A stretch of DNA of 64,000 nucleotides from Sphingobacterium sp. xlx-96. GTDB lineage: Bacteria; Bacteroidota; Bacteroidia; Sphingobacteriales; Sphingobacteriaceae. A model generated the notes under the pieces. That model was given only the letters and a program-made list of their open reading frames with translations, had not been told where the DNA came from and did no database searches. This document shows positions 42,229-51,207 of the stretch, piece by piece; position 1 is the first letter of the stretch; each line of letters starts with the position of its first letter. The position numbers and the translations under genes are program-made. The DNA lies in assembly GCF_011007365.1 (NCBI RefSeq), contig NZ_WFKM01000013.1, forward strand, positions 62,001-126,000, in the 5' to 3' direction.

Positions 42229-43397
42229 AGGCGGGCCGCAAACATGCTGTCCGCCCTGTTTTCGTAACCCTTTATCACTTCCATCTTATCCAATCGCATA
42301 GCAAAGTGTGTTAGTATGTAGTTTACTATGTCTTCATTTTCAGATTTATATACCGAACAGGTGATATAAATCAGGGGTTTCCCCTTCTTTAAAAAGGGAA
42401 TGACCTGTGTTACAATTTGCTTTTGCAATGTCGTAAAGGTTTCGAGTTTTTTGACATCAAAATCCTGTATCATTTCCGGTGTCCGTCCCCATGTCCCAGA
42501 GCCCGAACAAGGTGCATCGACAATAACACCGTCAAATTGCTCGTTCTGTAGTATTGCTTTTACGTTGTCTACATCCGTTAGATCGATTACCTTCTTTCGA
42601 TACGGTTGCTTTATTCCTGCTTGCTGAAAACGCTCATCCAAATTACGGAGTATGGAAAGCCGGATATCCGAGACTAACAATTTTATTGCCGGTTGAGTGT
42701 CGAGCAGCATCAATGCCTTTCCTCCCGATGCGGCACAGGTATCCCACCAGTTTTCACCGGGATTGGACTCCATAAAATTTAGTGTATACTGCGAAGAAAG
42801 ATCCTGTACTTCGTAAAGGCCGTTCAAACCTTTGATATTTTGAAGTTTTGTACCGTTAGCCAATGCCAAAGTCTGAGCTGTAATAGATTCAGCTTGGATA
42901 CCTTCTTTTTCTATTAAATCCTTTACCCGGGCTTCCTGTCCTCTTTTTATCCGGATAAATAGGTTGGGCTGTATAAAGTGACTGCTGAAGAAAATATCCC
43001 GATCAATATCTTTTGATAAAGCATCAGCAATTGGAAATAAACGATCCAGGGCAAAACCTTTTTGAGCGTTTGCCATACTTAATTTTTCGGAAAGCGGCAA
43101 GGCCATAGAATCGGCTAGCTCCTTATTTCGGAGATTAACCAGGTCTGAATGTTGCTCGCATAAGAACTCACCAAGTATAAGTCGTTCTACAGGATCTGAT
43201 TGCGGGTAAGCATTGCCCAGTCTGAAATAGTTATAGCAAAAACGAGAGGTCATCTTTCTATCAGATGACCCCATTTGTCTATTTTCTTTAAAAAAACGAG
43301 TTAGGTATCTTGCCAAAGGTTCCTTATTATCATAACCTGTCAATGCCCGTTCAAAATTTCTTACCTGTTGCAGTACTCTTCGCTCATTAATTTCCAT
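42216..43397 (-). CDS. RsmB/NOP-family rRNA cytosine-5 methyltransferase
   Basis: A 393-residue SAM-dependent methyltransferase. Motif I DTCAASGGKALMLLD, motif IV with a catalytic cysteine in VDAPCSGSGTWGRTPE and motif VI ITCSVYKSENEDIV with the second Cys are those of the RsmB/Nop2 m5C enzymes. The N-terminal RNA-binding part is short compared with RsmF. It follows the PBP-like gene after six bases. The exact rRNA or tRNA target is unknown. Confidence 0.9.
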   Translation of the reverse strand: MEINERRVLQQVRNFERALTGYDNKEPLARYLTRFFKENRQMGSSDRKMTSRFCYNYFRLGNAYPQSDPVERLILGEFLCEQHSDLVNLRNKELADSMALPLSEKLSMANAQKGFALDRLFPIADALSKDIDRDIFFSSHFIQPNLFIRIKRGQEARVKDLIEKEGIQAESITAQTLALANGTKLQNIKGLNGLYEVQDLSSQYTLNFMESNPGENWWDTCAASGGKALMLLDTQPAIKLLVSDIRLSILRNLDERFQQAGIKQPYRKKVIDLTDVDNVKAILQNEQFDGVIVDAPCSGSGTWGRTPEMIQDFDVKKLETFTTLQKQIVTQVIPFLKKGKPLIYITCSVYKSENEDIVNYILTHFAMRLDKMEVIKGYENRADSMFAARLIKA

Positions 43398-43403
43398 AAA
43401 TAT

Positions 43404-44663
43404 CTATTGTAATTGAAATGACCCGGAACGATAGTTTCTAAAAGAAACAGACTCGTTGGCATACCCCCAAGTTTCGCTGTGTCTGAATCTGTAAGAACTG
43501 AACAAACCATTATAAGGCTCTATCGTTAACTTTTCTTTCAGCTTATCGACCCCATACTTATTAATCAATCCTCCAAAATAGAGTGCAGAGTCGTATCCCT
43601 TATAAGACTGATCTGAAGGATTAACTCCGTAAGTATTATAATAGATCTCTTTAAAAGCCTTTACCGTATTTGACCAAGGCTTTAGATTACTTTCACTCGT
43701 GATTGTCGGGTTCAGATCGGAGAAGTTTGGATACATATTAAAATCATAGCGATCCCAAAGGGGATGCCCGAATAACTGGAAGTTGTACGCATTTTCTGTA
43801 TACTTCTTCGTCAAATTATTCAACAACGTTTTCAATTGAAGCTTGTCTGTCGTACCTGTCACAATCAGGTTGTTTCCTGTCAACGAAAGATTATCGTTGA
43901 GTTGGCCTGTAGAAGATACCGAGATGACATTTATATTTCCTTTAGCTTGTTTGATCGCTGTCGACATGCCGTTGAGAAATTGTTTTCCGTCCGAATCTGT
44001 TGTATTATAAATAATGACTACATCTCCTACGTTGTATTCACGTGCCACTCGCGCTGCAATAGCATTGCTGTGCGCCTTTATCGGCGGCGTCAGTGAAACA
44101 AGGTTTGGCAGGTTAAACTCTGTCGGCATAGATGCTGCTAATGGGTTAATCTGTAAGGTCTCTTTATCTGCTAGATTACTCCCGAAAGCTTTTATTTCCT
44201 GAGGATATACCGGCCCGATAATAAGCGATGACCTCTGTATTTCAGAAGAAAGTGCTAAGTTACCGCTGTAATTTGCGTTGTCACGGGAATCTAGAACATT
44301 AAGATTGAAATTTGCCCCCTTTTTTGCTAGTTCCTCTAGTCCCAGCTGAAAACCTTGGTAGTAATCCAAAGCAAGAGCCGAACGTTTTATGTCTTTGTCT
44401 GCCAGTGTACTTTCGGAAATCTGGTCCAGTTGGAAAGGTAAGACCAAGGCGATGTTACGGCCTACAAATTTTTTAGCTGCATTATCCTTTTTAGAACCTG
44501 TTGTCTCGTTGTCGTTAGATTTCGAAGATTCTCCAGATTCTGTACTTGTGCTGCTCCCCACATTTCCCTTGTAATCTGGAGATCGCAATACACCAACTTT
44601 AGGTGTACACGAAGATACACCTAAAGCTAATGCAAGAGCTACTAATATGCTTGAATTTCTCAA
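43404..44663 (-). CDS. Periplasmic-binding-fold lipoprotein (LpoA/ABC substrate-binding-like), TTG start
   Basis: I place the start at a TTG (44663), four bases after the guaA stop, because it gives a lipoprotein signal peptide (RNSSILVALALALGVSSC with Cys about residue 19); the only ATG lies within guaA and would bury this signal. The ~419-residue protein has a Ser-rich linker and a type I periplasmic-binding fold: IALVLPFQLDQISES, SLIIGPVYPQEIKAF, VVIIYNTTDSDGKQFLNG and NNLIVTGTTDKLQL. It may bind amino acids, or act as an LpoA-like peptidoglycan synthase activator. Operon guaA-this-rsmB. Confidence 0.75.
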   Translation of the reverse strand: MRNSSILVALALALGVSSCTPKVGVLRSPDYKGNVGSSTSTESGESSKSNDNETTGSKKDNAAKKFVGRNIALVLPFQLDQISESTLADKDIKRSALALDYYQGFQLGLEELAKKGANFNLNVLDSRDNANYSGNLALSSEIQRSSLIIGPVYPQEIKAFGSNLADKETLQINPLAASMPTEFNLPNLVSLTPPIKAHSNAIAARVAREYNVGDVVIIYNTTDSDGKQFLNGMSTAIKQAKGNINVISVSSTGQLNDNLSLTGNNLIVTGTTDKLQLKTLLNNLTKKYTENAYNFQLFGHPLWDRYDFNMYPNFSDLNPTITSESNLKPWSNTVKAFKEIYYNTYGVNPSDQSYKGYDSALYFGGLINKYGVDKLKEKLTIEPYNGLFSSYRFRHSETWGYANESVSFRNYRSGSFQLQ

Positions 44664-44667
44664 TTTT

Positions 44668-46218
44668 TTATTCCCACTCAATGGTTGCTGGTGGTTTTGA
44701 ACTGATGTCGTAAACAACTCTGTTGATTCCTTTAACATGATTGATTATTTCATTCGATATCTTAGCTAGTAATTCATAAGGTAAATGAATCCAATCTGCG
44801 GTCATACCATCCAGTGATCCCACCGCACGCAGCGCTACAACGTGTTCATAAGTACGCTCATCGCCCATTACTCCTACAGATTGAACAGGAAGGAATATTG
44901 TTCCAGCCTGCCATACCTTATCATACCAACCCGATTCTTTTAAGTTACGTATATAGATGTCATCTGCTTCCTGCAAAATCCGTACCTTTTCTTCGTTAAT
45001 ATCACCTAAAATTCGAATTCCTAAACCAGGACCAGGGAAAGGATGTCTATTTAAGATATTAGGATCTACATCTAGCGTTTTACCAACACGGCGTACCTCA
45101 TCTTTAAACAAAGTCTTTAAAGGCTCTACCACTTTGAGTTTCATATAGTCAGGAAGACCACCTACGTTATGGTGCGACTTTATTGTCGCTGAAGGTCCTT
45201 TGACAGATATTGACTCGATAATATCGGGGTAAATAGTTCCTTGACCCAACCATTTCGCTTCGCTTCCTTCAGGGAGTTCACTTTGTATATCTCTTGAAGC
45301 TTGGTCAAATACATCGATAAAGGCTCCACCGATAATCTTTCGCTTTTGCTCCGGTTCCGTTACACCGGCTAGCTTACTAAAGAATAATTCTTTGGCATTG
45401 ACCCCTTTGATATTAAGCCCCATGTTTTTATAAGAATCCAATACTTGTTCGAATTCGTCTTTGCGCAACAAACCATGGTCTACGAAAAAGCAATGCAATC
45501 TATCTCCGATAGCATGCTGTAATAATACTGCTGCTACTGTAGAGTCAACACCTCCTGATAGGGCCATAATTACGTGGTCATTGCCAAGATCTTTTTTTAG
45601 ATCTGCAATAGTACTCTCTACAAACGATTCTGACGTCCAATCCTGCGTACACCCGCAGATATCAATCACAAAGTTCTTAAGCAATACTTGACCGTCAGTA
45701 CTATGCGTCACTTCCGGATGAAACTGAATACCGTAGGTATTGGTTCCTTCTACTTGGTAAGCTGCAACGCGCACTTTGTCTGTACTTGCTATGATTTTAA
45801 AGTTTGCAGGAACTTCCTTAATGGTGTCACCATGAGACATCCACACCTGAGATTGTGCTGGCACCCCTTTTAATAGCGCATTATCATTGTCCACAAATTG
45901 CAGATTAGCTCTGCCGTACTCTCTGATCGCTGAAGGTAATACTTCACCACAAGACTGTTGAGCTAGATACTGCGCGCCATAGCAAACACCTAACAATGGA
46001 AATTTTTCCTGAATACATTTGTAATCAATTTGAGGTGCGTCTTCCTGACGTACAGAGTATGGACTGCCTGAAAAGATAACCCCTTTCACGGTATCATCTA
46101 AATCAGGAACTTTATTAAAAGGATGGATTTCACAGTACACACTTAATTCGCGAACGCGGCGCGCAATTAACTGCGTGTATTGAGAACCAAAATCAAGGAT
46201 TATTATTTTTTCAGACAT
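44668..46218 (-). CDS. guaA: GMP synthase (glutamine-hydrolysing)
   Basis: The start at 46218 gives [20 protein letters not shown], the normal beginning; an upstream extension would add a non-homologous tail. The 516-residue enzyme has the GATase domain with nucleophile Cys in [12 protein letters not shown] and His/Glu in [11 protein letters not shown], the PP-loop ATP site [15 protein letters not shown], and the dimerisation domain ending [17 protein letters not shown]. It makes GMP from XMP, glutamine and ATP. A -7 box lies four bases before the ATG. Confidence 0.97.
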   Translation of the reverse strand: MSEKIIILDFGSQYTQLIARRVRELSVYCEIHPFNKVPDLDDTVKGVIFSGSPYSVRQEDAPQIDYKCIQEKFPLLGVCYGAQYLAQQSCGEVLPSAIREYGRANLQFVDNDNALLKGVPAQSQVWMSHGDTIKEVPANFKIIASTDKVRVAAYQVEGTNTYGIQFHPEVTHSTDGQVLLKNFVIDICGCTQDWTSESFVESTIADLKKDLGNDHVIMALSGGVDSTVAAVLLQHAIGDRLHCFFVDHGLLRKDEFEQVLDSYKNMGLNIKGVNAKELFFSKLAGVTEPEQKRKIIGGAFIDVFDQASRDIQSELPEGSEAKWLGQGTIYPDIIESISVKGPSATIKSHHNVGGLPDYMKLKVVEPLKTLFKDEVRRVGKTLDVDPNILNRHPFPGPGLGIRILGDINEEKVRILQEADDIYIRNLKESGWYDKVWQAGTIFLPVQSVGVMGDERTYEHVVALRAVGSLDGMTADWIHLPYELLAKISNEIINHVKGINRVVYDISSKPPATIEWE

Positions 46219-46222
46219 AGCG

Positions 46223-46230
46223 CAAAGGTA
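46223..46230 (-). promoter_or_regulatory. -7 box four bases before the guaA start codon
   Basis: On the minus strand TACCTTTG is followed by CGCT and ATG (46218), so the predicted transcript starts at or next to the start codon. Confidence 0.5.
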
Positions 46231-46345
46231 CGATTTACCGATGAAAACAGACAAGCAAAAATTCTAGAATTTGCATACAAAGTGCTTAAAAAATCGATAC
46301 CAATCTATTTAACATAAAAACAGCGCTTTAAAAGGCTGAATTAGT

Positions 46346-46353
46346 TACCTTTG
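46346..46353 (+). promoter_or_regulatory. -7 box for the DUF5686 gene
   Basis: TACCTTTG with TTTA about 15 bases upstream; leader of about 33 bases to the ATG at 46387. Confidence 0.5.
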
Positions 46354-46386
46354 GAAGGCCAACCTAATACTTTTAATTTAAGTTTT

Positions 46387-48879
46387 ATGCGATCATTTCT
46401 AACGTGTTTATTTCTTGTTTTGTTGTTTTTGATTACTGTGCGGACGCAAGCGCAGATCCGTGGTACTATTACACAGCTTTCGGGAATTCCCTTAAGTGCA
46501 GTTACGATTAGTGTTCAAGGGACGTATACAGCGACTTCGAGCAATAGCATGGGGCAATATGAACTTAAAGCTCCAAACACATCGTCCATAATCATCGTGT
46601 TTCAACGGTTAGGATTTAAGACAAAAACCGTGGCATTGACAGGCAGCGAGCACCCCGTTGAATTGGATGTCGTACTGGAAGAAGAAGTCTATTCCATTGA
46701 AGAAGTCTTAATTCGGAACTTAGGCAATCCAGCCGACAACCTGATACGAAAAACTATTGCTCATCGAGATAATAATGCCGATGCACGTGACAAATTTGAA
46801 GCTGATTTTTATTCAAAAGGTTCCTTGTCGGCGATCAACTTGCCGAAAAAAATACTGGGTGCCAAGCTGGAGGATGACAAGCAGCTTTTGGATAGCTCCG
46901 GTTCAGGTATATTATATCTTTCCGAAACGATATCCCGTATCCTTGTGGATAGGCCTAACAAGATGAAAGAAACGATTTTAGCATCCAAGGTCAGTGGAGA
47001 AAATCAAGGTTTTAGTTTTAATAGAGCACAAGGCACCGAATTTGATCTATACAGCAATTTCCTGGACTTGGGTACTGCGAAGATTATTTCTCCCATAGCG
47101 GATCAAGCTTTTTCTTACTACAGGTATCGATTGTTGGGTTCTTTTGAGGAAGAAGGGCAGCTTATTTTCAAAATAGCTGTTGAGGCCAAACGGAAATCCG
47201 AACCCGTAGTTGAAGGTGAGCTCTATATTGTAGAAGGGACATGGCAAGTGTACGGTCTGGATTTCGTGCTATTAGGATCTAGTATAAATCAACCTGTGTT
47301 AGATACCTTGTTCCTGACGCAGCAATACACGTATAATAGATACGACAGGCTATGGTCCAAACAGCTTCAGACCTTGGACTTCAAAGCGGGAATTATGGGC
47401 CTTCGTTTTAAAGGTCATTTTACCCATACGTTTACTAACTACATCTACGTAGAACGGTTTGAACAGTCGACTTTCGGACAGATCAACAGTGAGTTTAAGG
47501 AAAATGCCAATTCGCAAGACGAGTCCTACTGGGCGAAAAACAGAAAGGTTCCCCTAGCTGAAGATGAGATCACCGATTACCACCGTCGAGACAGCATTGC
47601 AGCGATTATAAATTCGCCGCATTATATAGACTCGATTGACCGGCTTCGAAGCACATTTAAGATTAAACACATCTTTTTCGGTTACCACTATCAAGATACA
47701 CCTCGAAAATTAGCTCTACAATACCAGTCCCCCTTATCTTTATTTAGAACGTCTTTTAATACAGTTCAGGGGTTCAATTTCAAAACATCGCTGTCTGCGA
47801 CGGTTGGGGATGCGGGATTAGGGGCTAGATACAGTGTTGGTGTTCATTTCAATTATGGTCTTGCAGATAAAAGATTATATACCCATGGCGACTTTAAGAT
47901 GCGTTTTAATACGATTACCTACGCAACATTGGCTTTGTCGGGCGGGACGACGTTGAATCAATTTAATGCCGACAGTCCCATATCTCCGTTTTTGAATTCG
48001 GTATATAGTTTGTTTTTGGGGGATAATTATATGAAATTATATCAATCTCAATTTATCCGTGCCGGCTATCAGGAGTATCTGACTCCTAATCTGCAGGTAA
48101 AAGCATCGCTGGGTTACTTTAGACGGAGTAATGTGTTTAACAATACCAGTTATACTTTTTCTTCTACCAACAGTACTTACACCGCTAATAATCCGTTAGC
48201 TGAGTCTGATTTTGATCTTCCAGCATTTCAGGATCATGCGCTATGGAAGGCCGCTTTGAATATGACCATCCATCTGAAGACATCTATAGACAAGAAACCC
48301 AATCGGCTGGATTATACACACAGCAGCGCCTACCCCACCATCGATATTGGCTTTAGTAACGCATTCGCTTCATCGTTCAGCACATATAATTACCAGGAAC
48401 TTATACTCCATCTAAGACAACAGATGTCCATTGGGAATAAAGGTTTATTTGCGTATGCCCTCACTACCGGAACATATTTCAATGCCAAAGATATTGCTTT
48501 TACAGATTATCGGCATTTTAACGGCAATCAAACACATATCGGTACATCGAGTCAATATCTCAACAACTTTTTGACATTACCGTATTACAGTCATAGTACG
48601 AACAAGTCTTTTGTTGAACTACATGCCGAACATAACTTTAAAGGCTATTGGTTAAATAAGATCCCAATTGTCAATAGACTGCAGCTACAAACAGTTGTCG
48701 GTTATCACCTTTTGAGTACGATCAATAAAAAGCCCTACCAAGAGTTCTCGGTAGGGCTTGATAATATCGGGTGGGGTAAATACCGCTTATTTCGGGTAGA
48801 CTATGTCCGTACCAGCAACGGTATACGTGCTTCCAACGCGATCATGGTCGGTGCGAAGTTTCTGAATATTATACGATAG
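46387..48879 (+). CDS. DUF5686 outer-membrane protein with N-terminal CarboxypepD_reg-like domain
   Basis: Start at 46387 (MRSFLTCLFLVLLFLITVRT), the signal peptide. The 830-residue protein begins with a CarboxypepD_reg-like domain (about 25-110: IRGTITQLSGIPLSAVTISV), then the DUF5686 part: RKTIAHRDNNADARDKFEAD and VEAKRKSEPVVEGELYIVEG; a beta-rich C-terminal barrel ends YRLFRVDYV. Such proteins are common Bacteroidota outer-membrane proteins of unknown function. Its 3' end is one base from the convergent S1/P1 gene, and codons 782-791 also form a terminator for that gene on the other strand. Confidence 0.82.
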   Translation: MRSFLTCLFLVLLFLITVRTQAQIRGTITQLSGIPLSAVTISVQGTYTATSSNSMGQYELKAPNTSSIIIVFQRLGFKTKTVALTGSEHPVELDVVLEEEVYSIEEVLIRNLGNPADNLIRKTIAHRDNNADARDKFEADFYSKGSLSAINLPKKILGAKLEDDKQLLDSSGSGILYLSETISRILVDRPNKMKETILASKVSGENQGFSFNRAQGTEFDLYSNFLDLGTAKIISPIADQAFSYYRYRLLGSFEEEGQLIFKIAVEAKRKSEPVVEGELYIVEGTWQVYGLDFVLLGSSINQPVLDTLFLTQQYTYNRYDRLWSKQLQTLDFKAGIMGLRFKGHFTHTFTNYIYVERFEQSTFGQINSEFKENANSQDESYWAKNRKVPLAEDEITDYHRRDSIAAIINSPHYIDSIDRLRSTFKIKHIFFGYHYQDTPRKLALQYQSPLSLFRTSFNTVQGFNFKTSLSATVGDAGLGARYSVGVHFNYGLADKRLYTHGDFKMRFNTITYATLALSGGTTLNQFNADSPISPFLNSVYSLFLGDNYMKLYQSQFIRAGYQEYLTPNLQVKASLGYFRRSNVFNNTSYTFSSTNSTYTANNPLAESDFDLPAFQDHALWKAALNMTIHLKTSIDKKPNRLDYTHSSAYPTIDIGFSNAFASSFSTYNYQELILHLRQQMSIGNKGLFAYALTTGTYFNAKDIAFTDYRHFNGNQTHIGTSSQYLNNFLTLPYYSHSTNKSFVELHAEHNFKGYWLNKIPIVNRLQLQTVVGYHLLSTINKKPYQEFSVGLDNIGWGKYRLFRVDYVRTSNGIRASNAIMVGAKFLNIIR
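48730..48759 (-). terminator. Terminator of the S1/P1 operon inside the DUF5686 coding sequence
   Basis: AAGCCCTACC and GGTAGGGCTT (10-base perfect stem, 10-base loop); on the minus strand followed by TTTTATT. It lies about 120 bases past the S1/P1 stop, inside codons for a conserved part of the convergent gene. Confidence 0.7.
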
Positions 48880-48880
48880 A

Positions 48881-49687
48881 TTAACCGTAGATTTCATTAA
48901 GTTCGTTAGCAAGGCGGATTCCTGCCTTAAGCAGACATTCTTCCATGATGTATTTGTAGTCATAGCTATATTTATAGCTCAGATTGGTGTTATATTCTAC
49001 GTCCTTGTATATTTTATTTGCTAGCTCATGGGATTCGAACAATGCACGTTCAAATGAACTTTGATATTTTGAGTAGTATTTTTTGTTGTATATATCCAAA
49101 ACCTGTGCATACTCGATAAAGCTGTATTTTTCGTTGTCTACCAATTCAGAATCCCATACACGGTGAATATTTGTCTTGCGTCCAAAAAATGAAACTTCGA
49201 TCTTATTCCCCCCCTGATCTACAGCTCTGCTCACATGCATAGGCTGATGTGCATCAGCGAATAAATGAATGATGTAGTAAAGATTGTGTTGTTGTTGTAA
49301 AAGAGGTAGCTCCCTGTTGTCCTTGCTTTCTTTTTTAATGCGCAGATATGCTTTATAAAGGTTATCCTCTGGTGATGCCTTTAGTGCCGCGTCAAAAGCC
49401 TCAAAACTTAGGTTTGCTTCCGTATTGACAAAATGCCAGGATCCGGTTTCGTTTAATGTCGGATCTGGATCAGACTTTATAAAATCGGCCCAGTTGGACC
49501 AGTAGGCGATCTTCTGTTTACCGATTATCTTCTCTATGTTCTTTTTCGCTTTTTTGGTGAGATGATTGTCAGCTATCTCTGCAATCACGCGGTGTCCTGT
49601 CATTCCCCAGCCGTAGACCTGTTGCTGTTGTCCCAAAGAAAATAAGACCAGTAATAAAGCGATAAGACTTAGTTTATTTGTTTTCAT
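48881..49687 (-). CDS. S1/P1-family nuclease
   Basis: Start at 49687 (MKTNKLSLIALLLVLFSLG), a signal peptide cut after about residue 27 so that the mature protein begins with WGMTGH, whose Trp is the first zinc ligand in this family. Further ligands are in HLFADAHQPMHVS and NIHRVWDSELVD. The 268-residue zinc phospholipase C/nuclease-fold enzyme should degrade single-stranded nucleic acids in the periplasm. It begins 10 bases after the DUF4268 stop and ends one base from the DUF5686 gene. Confidence 0.93.
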   Translation of the reverse strand: MKTNKLSLIALLLVLFSLGQQQQVYGWGMTGHRVIAEIADNHLTKKAKKNIEKIIGKQKIAYWSNWADFIKSDPDPTLNETGSWHFVNTEANLSFEAFDAALKASPEDNLYKAYLRIKKESKDNRELPLLQQQHNLYYIIHLFADAHQPMHVSRAVDQGGNKIEVSFFGRKTNIHRVWDSELVDNEKYSFIEYAQVLDIYNKKYYSKYQSSFERALFESHELANKIYKDVEYNTNLSYKYSYDYKYIMEECLLKAGIRLANELNEIYG

Positions 49688-49697
49688 CCTTATATAA

Positions 49698-50159
49698 TTA
49701 TTTAAAAATATCAAAAGCATACTTGGCGGAGGACCAGAACTCGTCCAATACAATCAATCGCGGTTTAAGAAAGGAAATCAACTGAGGCCAGTCTTCTTTC
49801 TTAAAAATGGATATCCCTGTGATGGAGTGGCTGATCCTGGCTGTCCTTTTGCCATAGTCGTCTTGGTATTCTGGATACCAGTCCCAATTTTCCGCCATTG
49901 CGTCATGGAGCAGTGCCTGAAATTCCCGGAATTGATCAAACATCAATGCCCGTATCCCTTCGTCGGGATGCGTTATCTCAATCATTATGCTTGCTGATTT
50001 GTTGGTTGCATCCATACGGAAAAACAGATGTTTTACACCGGTCCTGTAGTTGACCCAATTTATTTTTTCCATATCAGCAGACGGTACAGGAGACATGAAC
50101 TGTCCAAAACTTGTCCAGAATTCTTCTTTTAACTTTTTTACTTCTTCTCGCGAATACAA
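49698..50159 (-). CDS. DUF4268 protein (TTG start)
   Basis: A 153-residue protein that fits DUF4268: YSREEVKKLKEEFWTSFGQF, WVNYRTGVKHLFFRMDATNK, ALLHDAMAENWDWYP and LDEFWSSAKYAFDIFK. No ATG is found at the expected N-terminus; TTG at 50159 gives the right beginning. DUF4268 is a PD-(D/E)XK-like fold found in nuclease-like proteins, but many stand-alone members lack proof of function. It precedes the S1/P1 gene in the same operon. Confidence 0.85.
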   Translation of the reverse strand: MYSREEVKKLKEEFWTSFGQFMSPVPSADMEKINWVNYRTGVKHLFFRMDATNKSASIMIEITHPDEGIRALMFDQFREFQALLHDAMAENWDWYPEYQDDYGKRTARISHSITGISIFKKEDWPQLISFLKPRLIVLDEFWSSAKYAFDIFK

Positions 50160-50227
50160 ACCTTAAATTTTTACAAAATTAGAAAAATGATTAAACTTTT
50201 ACTAAATGCGACTGTTATTAATAAGAT

Positions 50228-50761
50228 ATGGATAAAAAGAAATCACTTTTATTGTTGGCAGGAGCAGCCGCTGGAGCGGTGGTGTATAATATATGGAAAC
50301 CTGTAAAGAGTAATCTTCCCGTAATTCAGAACTTCGAATTGGAACGCTATCTGGGCCTGTGGTACGAGATTGCACGATTGGATTTCTATTGGGAGAGGAA
50401 CTTAAAAAATGTAACTGCGGAGTATAGCCTGAATAAGGATGGGAGTATTAAAGTCGTTAATACAGGAGTGCATATAAAAACACACAAAACCAAGCGTTCG
50501 GTAGGAAAAGCCAAATTTGCAGGAGCCCAAAATGAGGGAGCTTTAAAGGTTTCGTTTTTTGGACCCTTTTATTCAGGCTATCATATTATGCATATAGACG
50601 AAAGCTACCAGCATGCGCTGGTATTTGGAGATAATCTGGACTACCTCTGGATACTGTCACGTACCAAGACTATAGATACCGAAATAAGGGATAAATACTT
50701 GGCCTATGCCGAGCAATCCGGATATGCATTGAAAAACCTGGTCTGGACCTTTCAGGGGTAG
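50228..50761 (+). CDS. Lipocalin family protein (Blc-like)
   Basis: A 177-residue protein with a short N-terminal hydrophobic stretch (SLLLLAGAAAGAVVYNIW), more like a membrane anchor than a cleaved signal. The lipocalin motifs are clear: FELERYLGLWYEIARLDFYW (motif 1, G-x-W), NVTAEYSLNKDGSIKVVN, LKVSFFGPFYSGYHIMHIDE and LWILSRTK (motif 3 R). Blc-type lipocalins bind fatty acids or lysophospholipids at the outer membrane. Confidence 0.92.
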   Translation: MDKKKSLLLLAGAAAGAVVYNIWKPVKSNLPVIQNFELERYLGLWYEIARLDFYWERNLKNVTAEYSLNKDGSIKVVNTGVHIKTHKTKRSVGKAKFAGAQNEGALKVSFFGPFYSGYHIMHIDESYQHALVFGDNLDYLWILSRTKTIDTEIRDKYLAYAEQSGYALKNLVWTFQG

Positions 50762-50777
50762 CCCCTTCCGTTTTCGG

Positions 50778-51080
50778 TTAGAATAGACGTTGAGCAACTA
50801 TGAAATCAATGGAGTAATCCTCTACTATTGATTTTGTTATTATCTGAAGGTGCTCCTCGGTGATGCGATTGCCTATTCCTTTGTTGTATAGGCTGGTCAA
50901 ATAATACGCTGCTTCGGACTTGTCGTCTGCTTCGATCGATTTATTATTAATATAACAGTTTAACACCGTGGTCGCAAATGTCCCAAAATCTTCCAACGAG
51001 AATCTTTTGAATTCGGTGTAAAAACTATACATATACGATTCGAACGCTTCTTCCAGTTTTTTCTTTAGCAGTATATCCAT
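50778..51080 (-). CDS. Hypothetical small helical protein
   Basis: A 100-residue, mostly helical protein with no signal peptide or membrane helix. Segments such as KKKLEEAFESYMYSFYTEFK and YYLTSLYNKGIGNRITEEHL alternate polar and aromatic residues. I know no family for it. Its codon use and its place between two well-identified genes support it as real. Confidence 0.5.
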   Translation of the reverse strand: MDILLKKKLEEAFESYMYSFYTEFKRFSLEDFGTFATTVLNCYINNKSIEADDKSEAAYYLTSLYNKGIGNRITEEHLQIITKSIVEDYSIDFIVAQRLF

Positions 51081-51207
51081 TCTTGACTTTAGTAATAGAA
51101 GGTGTTTCTACCCCACTTTCGTTCAAAAATAAGGAAAGTTTTTTAAAGGCACCCTATGACAAAGACGCCTTTAAAAAAGTTAGATAAGCTTGCCTAGGTA
51201 CGATCTC

